19,347 nt of DNA, from the NCBI GenBank assembly GCA_016196785.1, contig JACPXA010000221.1:1-19347 (forward strand), given 5' to 3'. The first letter of the stretch is position 1. Every line of letters starts with the position of its first letter. The DNA is from Elusimicrobiota bacterium. Its GTDB lineage: Bacteria > Elusimicrobiota > Elusimicrobia > 2-01-FULL-59-12 > JACPXA01. The notes under the pieces were generated by a model that searched no databases, was not told the DNA's origin, and saw only the letters and a list, made by a program, of their open reading frames with translations. The position numbers and the translations under genes were made by a program. Below, piece by piece: positions 7,232-14,630 of this stretch.

Positions 7232-7411
7232 GTGCTAACACGGGGCTAACAGAACAGGCCAAACCAGCGTGAATCATGGGGAATCAGGGGCAAAACAGGG
7301 TCGGCGCAAGTCCTACCCACCCCAACGATTAGGGAACAAGGGCAATCAACAGGGAAACACCGAGGGGATTTCGTAAACAGCAGGCCGGAGGTTCGACTCC
7401 TCTCGGCGGCT
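7232..7411 (+). repeat. Repeat unit 1: integrase-tail-like sequence plus att-like tRNA-Thr 3' half
   Basis: The unit starts with a 29-bp block (7232-7260) shared with 8732-8760 and 10145-10173. It continues with 116 bp that align without gaps to 10174-10289; by eye there are about 20 mismatches in 145 bp. It ends with TTTCGTAA (7369-7376) and a 43-nt segment of the same length as the tRNA-Thr 3' half, keeping the T-arm (GGAGG/CCTCT) and acceptor 3' strand. One frame through the start reads ANTGLTEQAKPA-stop, which looks like the C-terminus of a lost protein, probably a tyrosine integrase. The rest of 7218-7444 shows no other gene. Confidence 0.75.
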
Positions 7412-7444
7412 TTTTAAACTTTTATGAACCAGCACTGACTTAAA

Positions 7445-8749
7445 ATGGCAAACATTGACCTTTTCACTCGACCTGCGAAATCGGTTCCCTTCGAAGACGT
7501 AATTGCTTTCCTTGATCAGCGATACGAGGAAAACATTCGGTTAGATTACAAAGCTGATTTTTCTTCCGCAGAACCAGCGAAGGAGTTAGCCAAGGATTTG
7601 GCAGCGTTTGCCAACACACAAGGAGGGGTTCTGCTTATCGGGATTGAGGAAGAACGGAGCGAATCGAAACTCAACGCCAAGCCAAAGCTTCCTGCCGTCG
7701 GACGGAAGAAGACGAAATTGTCCGAGGATTCAGAGACGAGAATTCGAGACGTGGCTCTCAGCTTAGTGCATGTGTATCCACCAGTCCAATTGGATGTGCA
7801 CATCTATCCGATGACAAGCGATAGGGAACTTATCCTGGTTCAGATTTTCTCTGACGATGAAATTCATTGGACGGAGGGGAGAACGGGGTTTTACGTGAGA
7901 GACGGCGATCGGTGCAAACCGGTCCCCGGCACGGCGGAACAGTTGGAGCTTCTTAGGAGTCGCAGGGAAAAGATTTATGCCTACCGAGACACTCTGTTCC
8001 GGGAGGGATTCCAGCACTTAAATGTAGCTGTATTTGATAGCCATTATGGAGACCAATCAAAATGCCCATTGCCACTCCTCTCTTTGTCCATAGTGCCGAT
8101 TGTTCCTTCTAAGCATCTAGCCACAACCGATCGGCTCATTGAGCTCACTTCACAGTTGGAAAGCCGTGCAGATCGAGAGTGGACATTTCCTCCCAGGACG
8201 CGCGATGAAATGAGCGGGAGTGACCGGCTTTATCTGTTTCTCACGGAGCAGGACAGGCAACGGAGAGGGGTGAGTGGCCCACCTCATTTCACCGAGATCC
8301 ATACCAACGGTTTCATTTTTTATGCGCAGCCGTTTGGCGAAACCATAGAGAAATCTGGCCAAAGTGTAACGACTATCCGTGACCATTACATTTTAGTCCG
8401 GCTTATCCCATTCCTCTTATTCGCCAAGCGGTTTTATACCGAGGTCGGATACCTTGGTCTTGTGTCGTTTCGGCTGGAGATTCTTCTGGCACCTGCGGGA
8501 GCTTATTTTCAATTTCAAGGGGCAGAGGTCGAGAGAAGGATTGTAGAGTCCAAGATTTCGATACTGGTAGAATTCGGAATTTTTGAGTTTACGGATGGCC
8601 GCATGTTCGAGCTGTTGATTGAAGTTTACAGGGAACTCGTATGGGCAGGTGGGCGGGGCGTCGGGGCCTCCGAGGAGTCTTTGAAGAATAAGCTCAAAAC
8701 GTTGTGGACGCCCACTGGCTTAGCAGTTCCCGTGCTAGCGCGGGGCTAA
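7445..8749 (+). CDS. AlbA_2/Schlafen-type nucleic-acid-binding domain protein
   Basis: 434 aa. Residues about 15-165 match the AlbA_2 (Slfn) domain: RLDYKADF (32-39), the diagnostic AFANTQGGVLLIGIEEE (54-70), a variable charged insert, then LILVQIF and GFYVRDGDRCKPV closing the domain. Related domains occur in transcription regulators, in Schlafen RNases and in many bacterial defence genes. The C-terminal two thirds (about 170-434) have no motif I recognise; there is no AAA ATPase motif and no obvious membrane segment. No Shine-Dalgarno precedes ATG 7445. The last codons (VLARG-stop) lie inside repeat copy 2, so the 3' end was fused to the repeat by recombination. It sits alone between two repeat copies as island cargo. 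Confidence 0.75.
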   Translation: MANIDLFTRPAKSVPFEDVIAFLDQRYEENIRLDYKADFSSAEPAKELAKDLAAFANTQGGVLLIGIEEERSESKLNAKPKLPAVGRKKTKLSEDSETRIRDVALSLVHVYPPVQLDVHIYPMTSDRELILVQIFSDDEIHWTEGRTGFYVRDGDRCKPVPGTAEQLELLRSRREKIYAYRDTLFREGFQHLNVAVFDSHYGDQSKCPLPLLSLSIVPIVPSKHLATTDRLIELTSQLESRADREWTFPPRTRDEMSGSDRLYLFLTEQDRQRRGVSGPPHFTEIHTNGFIFYAQPFGETIEKSGQSVTTIRDHYILVRLIPFLLFAKRFYTEVGYLGLVSFRLEILLAPAGAYFQFQGAEVERRIVESKISILVEFGIFEFTDGRMFELLIEVYRELVWAGGRGVGASEESLKNKLKTLWTPTGLAVPVLARG

Positions 8750-8760
8750 CAGAACAGGCC
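8732..8760 (+). repeat. Repeat copy 2 (29-bp core only)
   Basis: Same 29 bp as 7232-7260 and 10145-10173, apart from 1-2 substitutions. It contains the doubled GCTARC...GCTAAC pattern, but neither the following 116 bp nor the tRNA half is present. Similarity breaks off after 8760. The upstream gene ends inside it and the next gene begins 24 bp after it. Confidence 0.8.
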
Positions 8761-8784
8761 GAGTCAGTAAGGAGAAAGGCAGTA

Positions 8785-9315
8785 GTGCCGAAAGTCTATT
8801 TGGTTACCTGTACTGAGAAGAAATCAGACAGACGAAGGCAGGCTAAGAATCTCTACACTTCCGATCTTTTCGTCCTTACCCGCCAGTTGGTGGAGTACTT
8901 CTTGCGGCGCAGGAAACAGGCGGAAAAGGGATTATGGTTTATCCTCTCGGCAGAACACCGCCTTGTTAAACCAGGGAGAGTAATTAAGCCATACGATTTG
9001 CTCCTCTCACGCCAGTCCCGGAGCTACCGCAAGCAGTGGTCAGAACAAGTCTGCAACACTTTGACGAAGGAAGTTCATCGATATAAATGGATCCCTTCGC
9101 GCACCCCAATCATTATCTTTGCCGGAAAGGCTTATTGGGAGTTTCTGGAGCCGTTGCTAAATGACAACGGATTTCCTGTTTACATTCCTTGGGAAGAAGA
9201 ACGCCCACGCGAACTGAAAGGCCAATGGAAGATCCGGAACTGGTGCCTCAATTGGTTGCGGAAAAGATTGCGACAGATAAGAGAAAACGGGTCTTCTGTT
9301 GCGAAGAAAGGATGA
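8785..9315 (+). CDS. YaaA/DUF6884-like protein
   Basis: 176 aa from GTG 8785, with AAGGAG at 8769-8774 (10-nt spacing). The open frame runs back to 8704, but that part translates repeat copy 2 and the end of the preceding gene. Motifs: VTCTEKK (7-13), AKNLYTSDLF (20-29), LWFILSAEHRLVKPGRVIKPYD (about 50-71, the strongest signature), and IIIFAGKAYWEFLEPLL (about 109-125). The LY.S, ILSA..GL..P and I.PYD pattern is that of YaaA-superfamily/DUF6884 proteins. E. coli YaaA protects DNA during peroxide stress and binds DNA, and a YaaA homologue belongs to the Dpd DNA-modification cluster. The usual G of HGL is R here (HRL). The C-terminus is strongly basic. It is followed after 5 bp by a DNA glycosylase gene, so the two form an operon. 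Confidence 0.72.
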   Translation: MPKVYLVTCTEKKSDRRRQAKNLYTSDLFVLTRQLVEYFLRRRKQAEKGLWFILSAEHRLVKPGRVIKPYDLLLSRQSRSYRKQWSEQVCNTLTKEVHRYKWIPSRTPIIIFAGKAYWEFLEPLLNDNGFPVYIPWEEERPRELKGQWKIRNWCLNWLRKRLRQIRENGSSVAKKG

Positions 9316-9320
9316 CGTGA

Positions 9321-10151
9321 GTGAATAATGGTGTGAAGGCTGTTCAGCAAATCAGCAAGGTTCTGGAGCAGGTACCCTGGTCTGCTTGGGGAAAAATTGT
9401 GGAGAGGGGTCCGGAGTTCCAGGAGATGAGGGGTGTCTCACAGCGTTATTCCCCTGGTGCATTTCTTACTCTGACGGTTGTATTAGGGCTTAATGACTAC
9501 CAGCTTAAAGGCAAAGCAGAAACAGCCTACTGGCCACCGTTGCGTAAGCACTTGGAACGAGCTCCCATTCCGGATTCTCCGGAGGTTCTCGGGAATGTGC
9601 TCGAGACATTCTACCGTTCGGAGCGTTTGGGAAAAGCAAAAGTGGACCGTCTGTGGCGCTTCTTGCGGAGCCCTTTGGCAAAGAGGCTTTGGGGAATGAA
9701 TCCAACAGATGCAGCGAAGCAGATCCATGTATTATGGAAAGGGATCTCTGAAACAATGGGTCAAGAGCCAAAGAAGAAGACCATAGTTTTTTCTGCCAAG
9801 ACCTTGGGTGTTGGTCTGCTTCTGCTAGGTGAAGCCGGATTCGATTTCAGAGGCATTCCCGTACCCGTGGATTCGCGATTGCAGCGATTGACACCATGGA
9901 TAGAGACGGAAAAAATCCAGGAATTCTGGGACGAGGTTCTTGCGGAACTTCGGAAAACGGAAAAACGCCTCACGCATCTCCATTTAGACAGCCTCCTTTG
10001 GCAGTATGCGGGAGAAGGAAGTGATCCGCGGGTTTACCTTCAACAATTGGGCATATCAGAGCCGGAGCAAATCATAGCTGGATTCGGTGCCCTAATGCGT
10101 ACCCCAGGTGAGGTTTCATCGGTGAGGCATAAAAGCCAGTCTCTGTGCTAA
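9321..10151 (+). CDS. AGOG-type 8-oxoguanine DNA glycosylase/AP lyase (HhH-GPD superfamily)
   Basis: 276 aa from GTG 9321, with AAAGGA 9 nt upstream; the ATG at 9312 stops after two codons. Residues 50-65 (LTLTVVLGLNDYQLKG) and 153-191 (TIVFSAK.LG ... GIPVPVDSRLQRLT) match the archaeal GO glycosylase AGOG. By comparison with the Pyrobaculum enzyme, Lys160 is the catalytic Schiff-base lysine and Asp184 the catalytic aspartate. THLHLDSLLWQYAG (218-231) corresponds to the C-terminal conserved PLHLDTLLW block. AGOG removes 8-oxoguanine and cleaves the abasic site. The last residues (SLC-stop) lie in repeat copy 3, so the natural C-terminus may have been replaced. It forms a two-gene operon with the YaaA-like gene. 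The family match is from memory of the archaeal sequence and is strong; the substrate here is unknown. Confidence 0.82.
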   Translation: MNNGVKAVQQISKVLEQVPWSAWGKIVERGPEFQEMRGVSQRYSPGAFLTLTVVLGLNDYQLKGKAETAYWPPLRKHLERAPIPDSPEVLGNVLETFYRSERLGKAKVDRLWRFLRSPLAKRLWGMNPTDAAKQIHVLWKGISETMGQEPKKKTIVFSAKTLGVGLLLLGEAGFDFRGIPVPVDSRLQRLTPWIETEKIQEFWDEVLAELRKTEKRLTHLHLDSLLWQYAGEGSDPRVYLQQLGISEPEQIIAGFGALMRTPGEVSSVRHKSQSLC

Positions 10152-10395
10152 CGCGGGGCTAACAGAACAGGCCAAACCAGCGTGAAAGACGGGGAATCAG
10201 GCAGGAAACCGGGTTGGCGTAACACTCAACAACCCCAACGATTAGAGAACAGGGGCAATCAGCAGGGAAACACCGAGGGGATTTCGTAAGCGACGGGTCG
10301 GGGGTTTGACCGAGCCGGGCACCATGCCGAAGGCATGGTCGGCGAAGGAAATGCCGGAGTAACGGCAGTGCGACGGCCAACTCCTCTCGGCGGCT
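10145..10395 (+). repeat. Repeat unit 3: integrase-tail-like sequence plus disrupted att-like tRNA half
   Basis: 10145-10289 aligns without gaps to 7232-7376 (same 145-bp length). The same frame reads ANAGLTEQAKPA-stop, and the core TTTCGTAA is at 10282-10289. The tRNA-like end CTCCTCTCGGCGGCT (10381-10395) matches 7397-7411, but extra DNA with a palindrome (10321-10339) sits between core and end. This is the right edge of the island; core minus-strand genes start directly after it. No gene is seen in 10152-10398. Confidence 0.72.
10314..10343. repeat. REP-like palindrome inserted in the att-like site
   Basis: ACCATGCC (10321-10328) and GGCATGGT (10332-10339) flank GAA. An outer GCCG/CGGC pair (10314-10317, 10340-10343) extends the stem past a 3-nt bulge. 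It is absent from the otherwise parallel unit at 7369-7411. Confidence 0.6.
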
Positions 10396-10398
10396 GTT

Positions 10399-11346
10399 TT
10401 ATCTTGAGGTGGGGCGGGACTTGGGCCTCCCCCCTTTAGGCAGGAGCCGATCCCGGAGATCGTTGAGGCTGGCCGCGGGGACCTTCATCGTCGGCCCCTC
10501 CGGGAGGAAATGGACCGAGGTCTCCTCGGAACCTTTCTCAGGGAGAAGCTCCTCCAGCTCGACCGGGCCCCCGCCCCGCGCCGTGACCTTCCAGTGCCAG
10601 CGGGGCGTTCGCGCCGACTGGGGCTGCGCAAAGGAGATCCCCTTGGCCGCGAGGAGATGGGACCAGTCCGGAGCCGGCTGATCGGCGGCCCGGTGATACT
10701 CGACGAGGACAGCCCACCCCTTCTTCGTCTGCTCGGCGATCTCGAGGTCGGTCAGCTCCGCCGGCTGGATCGGAAAGATCCGAAGGTCGGCCCATCGCTC
10801 CGAGGCAAGGTCCTGCGCGTTGGGAGTGCCGAAGAAGCCGGCCTTCCCCAGCGGATCCTCCTCCAGCGCGTAGATCGCCTGTTCGCCGGGCCGCCGGGCG
10901 AAACAGTCCGACTTGCGCTGGCGCCCCTGGCTGATCCATAGATCCACCGCCACGCCCTCCTTCCGCTTGAAGGAGAGGTGGAAGGCCTCCTCGGTCAGGC
11001 CGAAATCGCTGAACCACCTGCTCCCACTCGCCCGTTCCTCTCCGGAGATCCCCTGGATCGCCTGAACCAACTGCCTTAAGCGGCCCAGGTCAGCCGGGGC
11101 GTTGGTGGCGGCAGGGATCCGCCAGGTTCCGGAAGAATCCTTGACGATCTTCAACTCGGCAGGGGCCGGCTTGCCGACGGACATCTCGACCGCATCCAGC
11201 GAGTCGAGGGTGACGTCGGCCGGGACCAGAACGACGGGCCCTTTCGAAGGGGCCTCCGGCCGATCCCGGCGGGAGGCGAGCAGCCGTCCCACCCCGATCA
11301 GCAGAACGAGGGCAAGGATCAGAAGGATCAACCGGCGGGCGTTCAT
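10399..11346 (-). CDS. DUF4340 domain protein, membrane-anchored
   Basis: 315 aa. The N-terminal segment RRLILLILALVLLIGVGRLLA (about 4-24) is a signal anchor that places the rest outside the cytoplasmic membrane. The body has the DUF4340 pattern: paired beta-rich repeats with TWRIPAATNAPADLGRLRQLVQAI (about 74-97) and an FGL element (DFGLTEEAFHLSF, about 113-125). These proteins nearly always follow GldG-type ABC subunits, as here: the start is 5 bp after the GldFG stop. The function is unknown; a periplasmic accessory role in the ABC complex is inferred. It converges on the island's right-hand repeat, with no terminator visible between them. Confidence 0.82.
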   Translation of the reverse strand: MNARRLILLILALVLLIGVGRLLASRRDRPEAPSKGPVVLVPADVTLDSLDAVEMSVGKPAPAELKIVKDSSGTWRIPAATNAPADLGRLRQLVQAIQGISGEERASGSRWFSDFGLTEEAFHLSFKRKEGVAVDLWISQGRQRKSDCFARRPGEQAIYALEEDPLGKAGFFGTPNAQDLASERWADLRIFPIQPAELTDLEIAEQTKKGWAVLVEYHRAADQPAPDWSHLLAAKGISFAQPQSARTPRWHWKVTARGGGPVELEELLPEKGSEETSVHFLPEGPTMKVPAASLNDLRDRLLPKGGRPKSRPTSR

Positions 11347-11351
11347 GGCGG

Positions 11352-13859
11352 CTAGAGGGCCGAGTAGGCCTCCCGGAGCCTGCGCCGCCAGGCGGCGTGG
11401 GCCAGGCTGAAGGAGCCGATCGCGATCGGCATCAGGCCTAAGATCAGGAACCGGTACCAGGCCTTCGCCCCCTGAGAAACCGGAGGGATCGCCCGGGAAA
11501 CCGGCTTCTTATTCCGGATGCCGGCCAGCTTGCCGCCGGTCACCAGGGTGTCGACCGCGTTCAAGAAGAAGGTCAGATGCCCGCCGGTGGTGGCCAGGTT
11601 CTCCCTGAACATCTCCTGGCAGCCGACCAGGATCATCTGGCTCTCCTGCGGGGTCAATTGGGAAATCGGCCGGGCCGGCTCTTCCTCTTTCTTCTTCTGC
11701 GCCGAGGAGTCTCCGGCCGACACCACCTCCAGTTTCTCCTTGGGCCAGTCCGGAACCGGCTGCCCGCTGTACCGGTCCGGGAAAACGCCCGCGACCAAGA
11801 CCGCCAACGGGTATCTCCCCGTCGGGTTGGGAGAAAGGGGAACCACCCCCGAATAACGGATGAAGTCGGAGAGGGAGACGTTCCAACTCCTGGAACTGGA
11901 GGTGAAGAGGGTGGTGCTGGTCAGGTTGTTGGCCTTCAGCTTGTCCGGCTGCAGGCTCAAGGGGCTGCCCCAGAGATAGAGGATTGGCGAGAGCTGGCTG
12001 GTAATGTTGAGTTGGGGATTCATCTGATCCTGGCCGACCAGGATATGGATCGGCGATTTGACCGGGATCGACATCTCGAAGGGGCCGAGCATCGCCCCGC
12101 TGGAGATCGAAAGGACCTGGGACTGCTCGTCCACCAGGATCTCCTTCCCGATCTGGACCCCGAGTCCTTCCAGAAGCGGATCCAGCCCGATGGTCTGCTC
12201 CCGAGGGGCCGGCATGATCCCGCGCCCCTGCTGCTGATATTCAAACCGGTACCGCTGCGCCGCCAGCAACAGGGAGCCGCCCTGCACCAGGAACCGGTTG
12301 ATCTCGTACCGCTGGCGGTCGTTCATCTCGCCCGGCTCGACGACCACCAACGCCCGCGTGCCGGGCGGGATCGGCTCCTCTTCGGTGAGCCGGATCCGCT
12401 CCACCGGGTATCCCTCCCCGTCGAGCACGGCCGGCAGGTACCGGTAGTCGTCCTTGACCATCTGCTGATTGTGGATGCCGCCGGCGATGACCGCTTTGGC
12501 GAGGAGCGCCTTCAGGGCCGGATCCAATTCCCTCTCCTGATACGGGGCCACCACCGCGATCCTCGGCGGCTCCGGGAGGGTCATCCGATACAGCTTGGAG
12601 ATCAGCAGGTACTCGAACTGGTCCAGCGTGTCCGGGACGATCTGAGGGATCACCTCCTCCGGGCGATCCTTGTAGGCGATGGAGGCGGCGGCGTAGACCA
12701 GCCGCACCCCCAGCTCGTCCGCCTCGATCGACTGAACCTGGAACGGGTGGATCCCCCGCCGGCCCAGCTTTTCCTTGGAGGATTCCCCCTTCTCCTCCCC
12801 CTGCGACTCGGCGGTGGCGACCGCCTCCAGGTGGAAGATCTTGTACTGGAACTTCCCGCCGGAGATCAGCCGCAGCTCCTCCAGATTATCCTGGAGGCTC
12901 CTCTCCAGCGTCCGCATCGCCGTCGGCATCTTGTCCGGCGCAGAGAGGTACAGCTTCACCGTCGCCGGCAGCTCCAGCCGACGGAGGAACTCCCGGGTGA
13001 CAGGGGAGATCGTGTAGGCCCGGTTGGCGGTCCAGTCAAACCGCCCGATGGGGAGCTGCTGGAAAACCGCCTGGGCCGCCATCGCCACCCCCAGGCTCAA
13101 GGCGCAGGCGAGGGCAAAGGCCAGCCGGGCCCGAGGGCGCAGCCGCCCCTCCATCCAGATCCCGTTCAAGGAGAGGAAGGCCGAGACCAGCAGAAGAAAG
13201 TAGGCCAGATCCCGGCCGTCCAGCACCCCTTTCTGGAAAGGGGCGAAGTGGCTGGTGATCCCCAGGTGCTGCTGGAGAAATCCCCCCAGGCCGGGCCACC
13301 AACTGTCCATGGTGGCGGCGATCAGGTCGGTCCCCGCCAGGTACAGCCCCAAGCAGGCGAACATCGTGATGATGAACGAGACGATCTGGTCCCGGCAGAG
13401 CCCCGAGACAAACTGGCCGATGCTCAGGAAAAGGGCCCCCAGGAGGAAGCTCCCCAGATAGCCGGTGGCGACCGGCCCGAGGTCCGGGTGGCCGACGAGG
13501 CGCAGCATCAGCGGGATCGTCCAGGTGGAGGCCAGGGCCGCCGTGAAGAAGGCCAGGGCCGCCAAGAATTTCCCCGTCACCAGGGCCGCCGGCCGCAGGG
13601 GGAGGCTGAGGAGCAGCTCCAGGGTGTTGAGCTGCCGGTCCTCCGACCAGAGCCGCATGCTGATGGCCGGCAGGATGACCGACAGGATAAACGGCAGCAG
13701 CTCGAAGAAGAGCCGCATGTCGAGCTGCTTCACGAGGAAGAATTGGTTCATGAAAAGCCCGCCGTTTAGAAGGAGGAAGACGATCAGCACGATCGTGGCG
13801 ATCGGGGACTGGAGGTATCCCTTCATCTCCCTGCGAAAGATCGTCCAGGCCCCTCTCAT
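11352..13859 (-). CDS. GldF-GldG fusion: ABC-2 permease joined to extracellular GldG-like domain
   Basis: 835 aa. Residues 1 to about 235 are an ABC-2 type permease with six hydrophobic segments (for example TIVLIVFLLLNGGLFM, FILSVILPAISM, FIITMFACLGLYLAG) and the family phrase SEDRQLNTLELLLSLPL. After a further helix (about 245-265) comes a large periplasmic GldG-like region (FDWTANRAYTISPVTREFL, LYLSAPD, then ALVVVEPGEMNDRQRYEINRFLVQGG). A C-terminal membrane segment (WYRFLILGLMPIAIGSFSLA) closes the protein. In Flavobacterium GldF and GldG are separate; fused forms are common in other phyla that do not glide. It overlaps the ATPase stop by ATGA (13856-13859), so the two subunits are coupled. 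The substrate is unknown. Confidence 0.88.
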   Translation of the reverse strand: MRGAWTIFRREMKGYLQSPIATIVLIVFLLLNGGLFMNQFFLVKQLDMRLFFELLPFILSVILPAISMRLWSEDRQLNTLELLLSLPLRPAALVTGKFLAALAFFTAALASTWTIPLMLRLVGHPDLGPVATGYLGSFLLGALFLSIGQFVSGLCRDQIVSFIITMFACLGLYLAGTDLIAATMDSWWPGLGGFLQQHLGITSHFAPFQKGVLDGRDLAYFLLLVSAFLSLNGIWMEGRLRPRARLAFALACALSLGVAMAAQAVFQQLPIGRFDWTANRAYTISPVTREFLRRLELPATVKLYLSAPDKMPTAMRTLERSLQDNLEELRLISGGKFQYKIFHLEAVATAESQGEEKGESSKEKLGRRGIHPFQVQSIEADELGVRLVYAAASIAYKDRPEEVIPQIVPDTLDQFEYLLISKLYRMTLPEPPRIAVVAPYQERELDPALKALLAKAVIAGGIHNQQMVKDDYRYLPAVLDGEGYPVERIRLTEEEPIPPGTRALVVVEPGEMNDRQRYEINRFLVQGGSLLLAAQRYRFEYQQQGRGIMPAPREQTIGLDPLLEGLGVQIGKEILVDEQSQVLSISSGAMLGPFEMSIPVKSPIHILVGQDQMNPQLNITSQLSPILYLWGSPLSLQPDKLKANNLTSTTLFTSSSRSWNVSLSDFIRYSGVVPLSPNPTGRYPLAVLVAGVFPDRYSGQPVPDWPKEKLEVVSAGDSSAQKKKEEEPARPISQLTPQESQMILVGCQEMFRENLATTGGHLTFFLNAVDTLVTGGKLAGIRNKKPVSRAIPPVSQGAKAWYRFLILGLMPIAIGSFSLAHAAWRRRLREAYSAL

Positions 13860-14593
13860 CTCGCCGGCAGCCCTTTCAATCTCTGGATGAAGGCCGCCTC
13901 CAGGCTGGGGAACCCCTCGGTGAGGGCCGCCAGGGTCCCCTCGGCGACGATCCTGCCGCCATGGATGATCACGATCCGGTGAGCGATCGCCTCCACCTCC
14001 TGAAGGATGTGGGTGGAGAAGAGGATCGCCTTCTCCTTGACCAGCGACTTCAACAGCTCCCGGATCTCGATGATCTGCAGGGGGTCCAGCCCGGTGGTCG
14101 GCTCATCCAGGATCAGGACGGCCGGGTCATGGATCATCGCCTGGGCCAGCCCGACCCGCTGGCGGTACCCGCGCGACAGCTCCCCGATCGGCCTCTTCCA
14201 GACCGCCTTCAGGGCGCATCGCTCCAGCACCCATTCCAGCCGCGGCCTTAGGTTCGCCCGTCGAAGGCCCCGGGCCCGTCCCACAAAGGTCAGGTACTCA
14301 TCCACCTGCATCTCGGTGTAGAGGGGAACCTGCTCCGGCAGATAGCCGATCATCCGGCGGGCGCGCAGAGGATCGGTCCGGACATCGTGCCCCCCCACGC
14401 GGGCCGTCCCGCCGGTGGGGAAGATCACGGTGGTGAGGATCTTCATGACGGTCGTCTTGCCGGCCCCGTTGGGCCCGAGAAAGCCCAGGATCTCGCCGGG
14501 ATTGACCTTGAACGAGACGTCGGAGAGCGCCGCGGTTGCCCCGTAGCGCATCGACAGGTGCTCCACCTCAACCGAAACCACATGGTTTTCCAT
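13856..14593 (-). CDS. ABC transporter ATP-binding protein (GldA-like)
   Basis: 245 aa, complete ABC ATPase: Walker A GPNGAGKT (40-47), Q-loop Gln88 in LPEQVPLY, signature LSRGYRQRVGLAQAM (139-153, degenerate LSGGQ), Walker B VLILDEP (159-165), D-loop GLD (168-170), H-loop His195. The YTEMQVDEYL and SRGYRQRVGLA wording is typical of the gliding-type/ABC-2 export group. It powers the GldFG permease encoded next, with which it overlaps by 4 bp. It is first gene of a three-gene minus-strand operon. The start faces the start of the small membrane-protein gene across 37 bp, so a divergent promoter region must lie there. Confidence 0.93.
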   Translation of the reverse strand: MENHVVSVEVEHLSMRYGATAALSDVSFKVNPGEILGFLGPNGAGKTTVMKILTTVIFPTGGTARVGGHDVRTDPLRARRMIGYLPEQVPLYTEMQVDEYLTFVGRARGLRRANLRPRLEWVLERCALKAVWKRPIGELSRGYRQRVGLAQAMIHDPAVLILDEPTTGLDPLQIIEIRELLKSLVKEKAILFSTHILQEVEAIAHRIVIIHGGRIVAEGTLAALTEGFPSLEAAFIQRLKGLPAR

Positions 14594-14594
14594 C

Positions 14595-14623
14595 TTGGCG
14601 GTAACGGCTTCCTATTTTACAAT
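14595..14623 (+). promoter_or_regulatory. Promoter of the plus-strand operon, probably leaderless
   Basis: TTGGCG (14595-14600), 17-nt spacer, TACAAT (14618-14623), then 7 nt to ATG 14631. This is the same distance as in the first abiE promoter. No Shine-Dalgarno precedes the ATG. Confidence 0.55.
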
Positions 14624-14630
14624 AAACGCC

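Noticed and set aside
7369..7411. A second functional tRNA gene
   Set aside because: Only the 3' half is present, with a broken anticodon stem and no D-arm. It is an att-type remnant.
8704..8784. N-terminal extension of the YaaA-like protein
   Set aside because: These codons translate repeat copy 2 and the end of the previous gene. GTG 8785 has a good Shine-Dalgarno.
7232..10173. The spaced 29-bp repeats as a CRISPR array
   Set aside because: There are only three copies, 1.4-1.5 kb apart, with genes between them and no cas genes.
11577..13769. A 730-aa open frame on the plus strand opposite GldFG
   Set aside because: Composition is extreme in Arg, Gly, Pro and Gln with no motifs, as expected for the shadow of a GC-rich gene. 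The minus-strand frame has clear domains.
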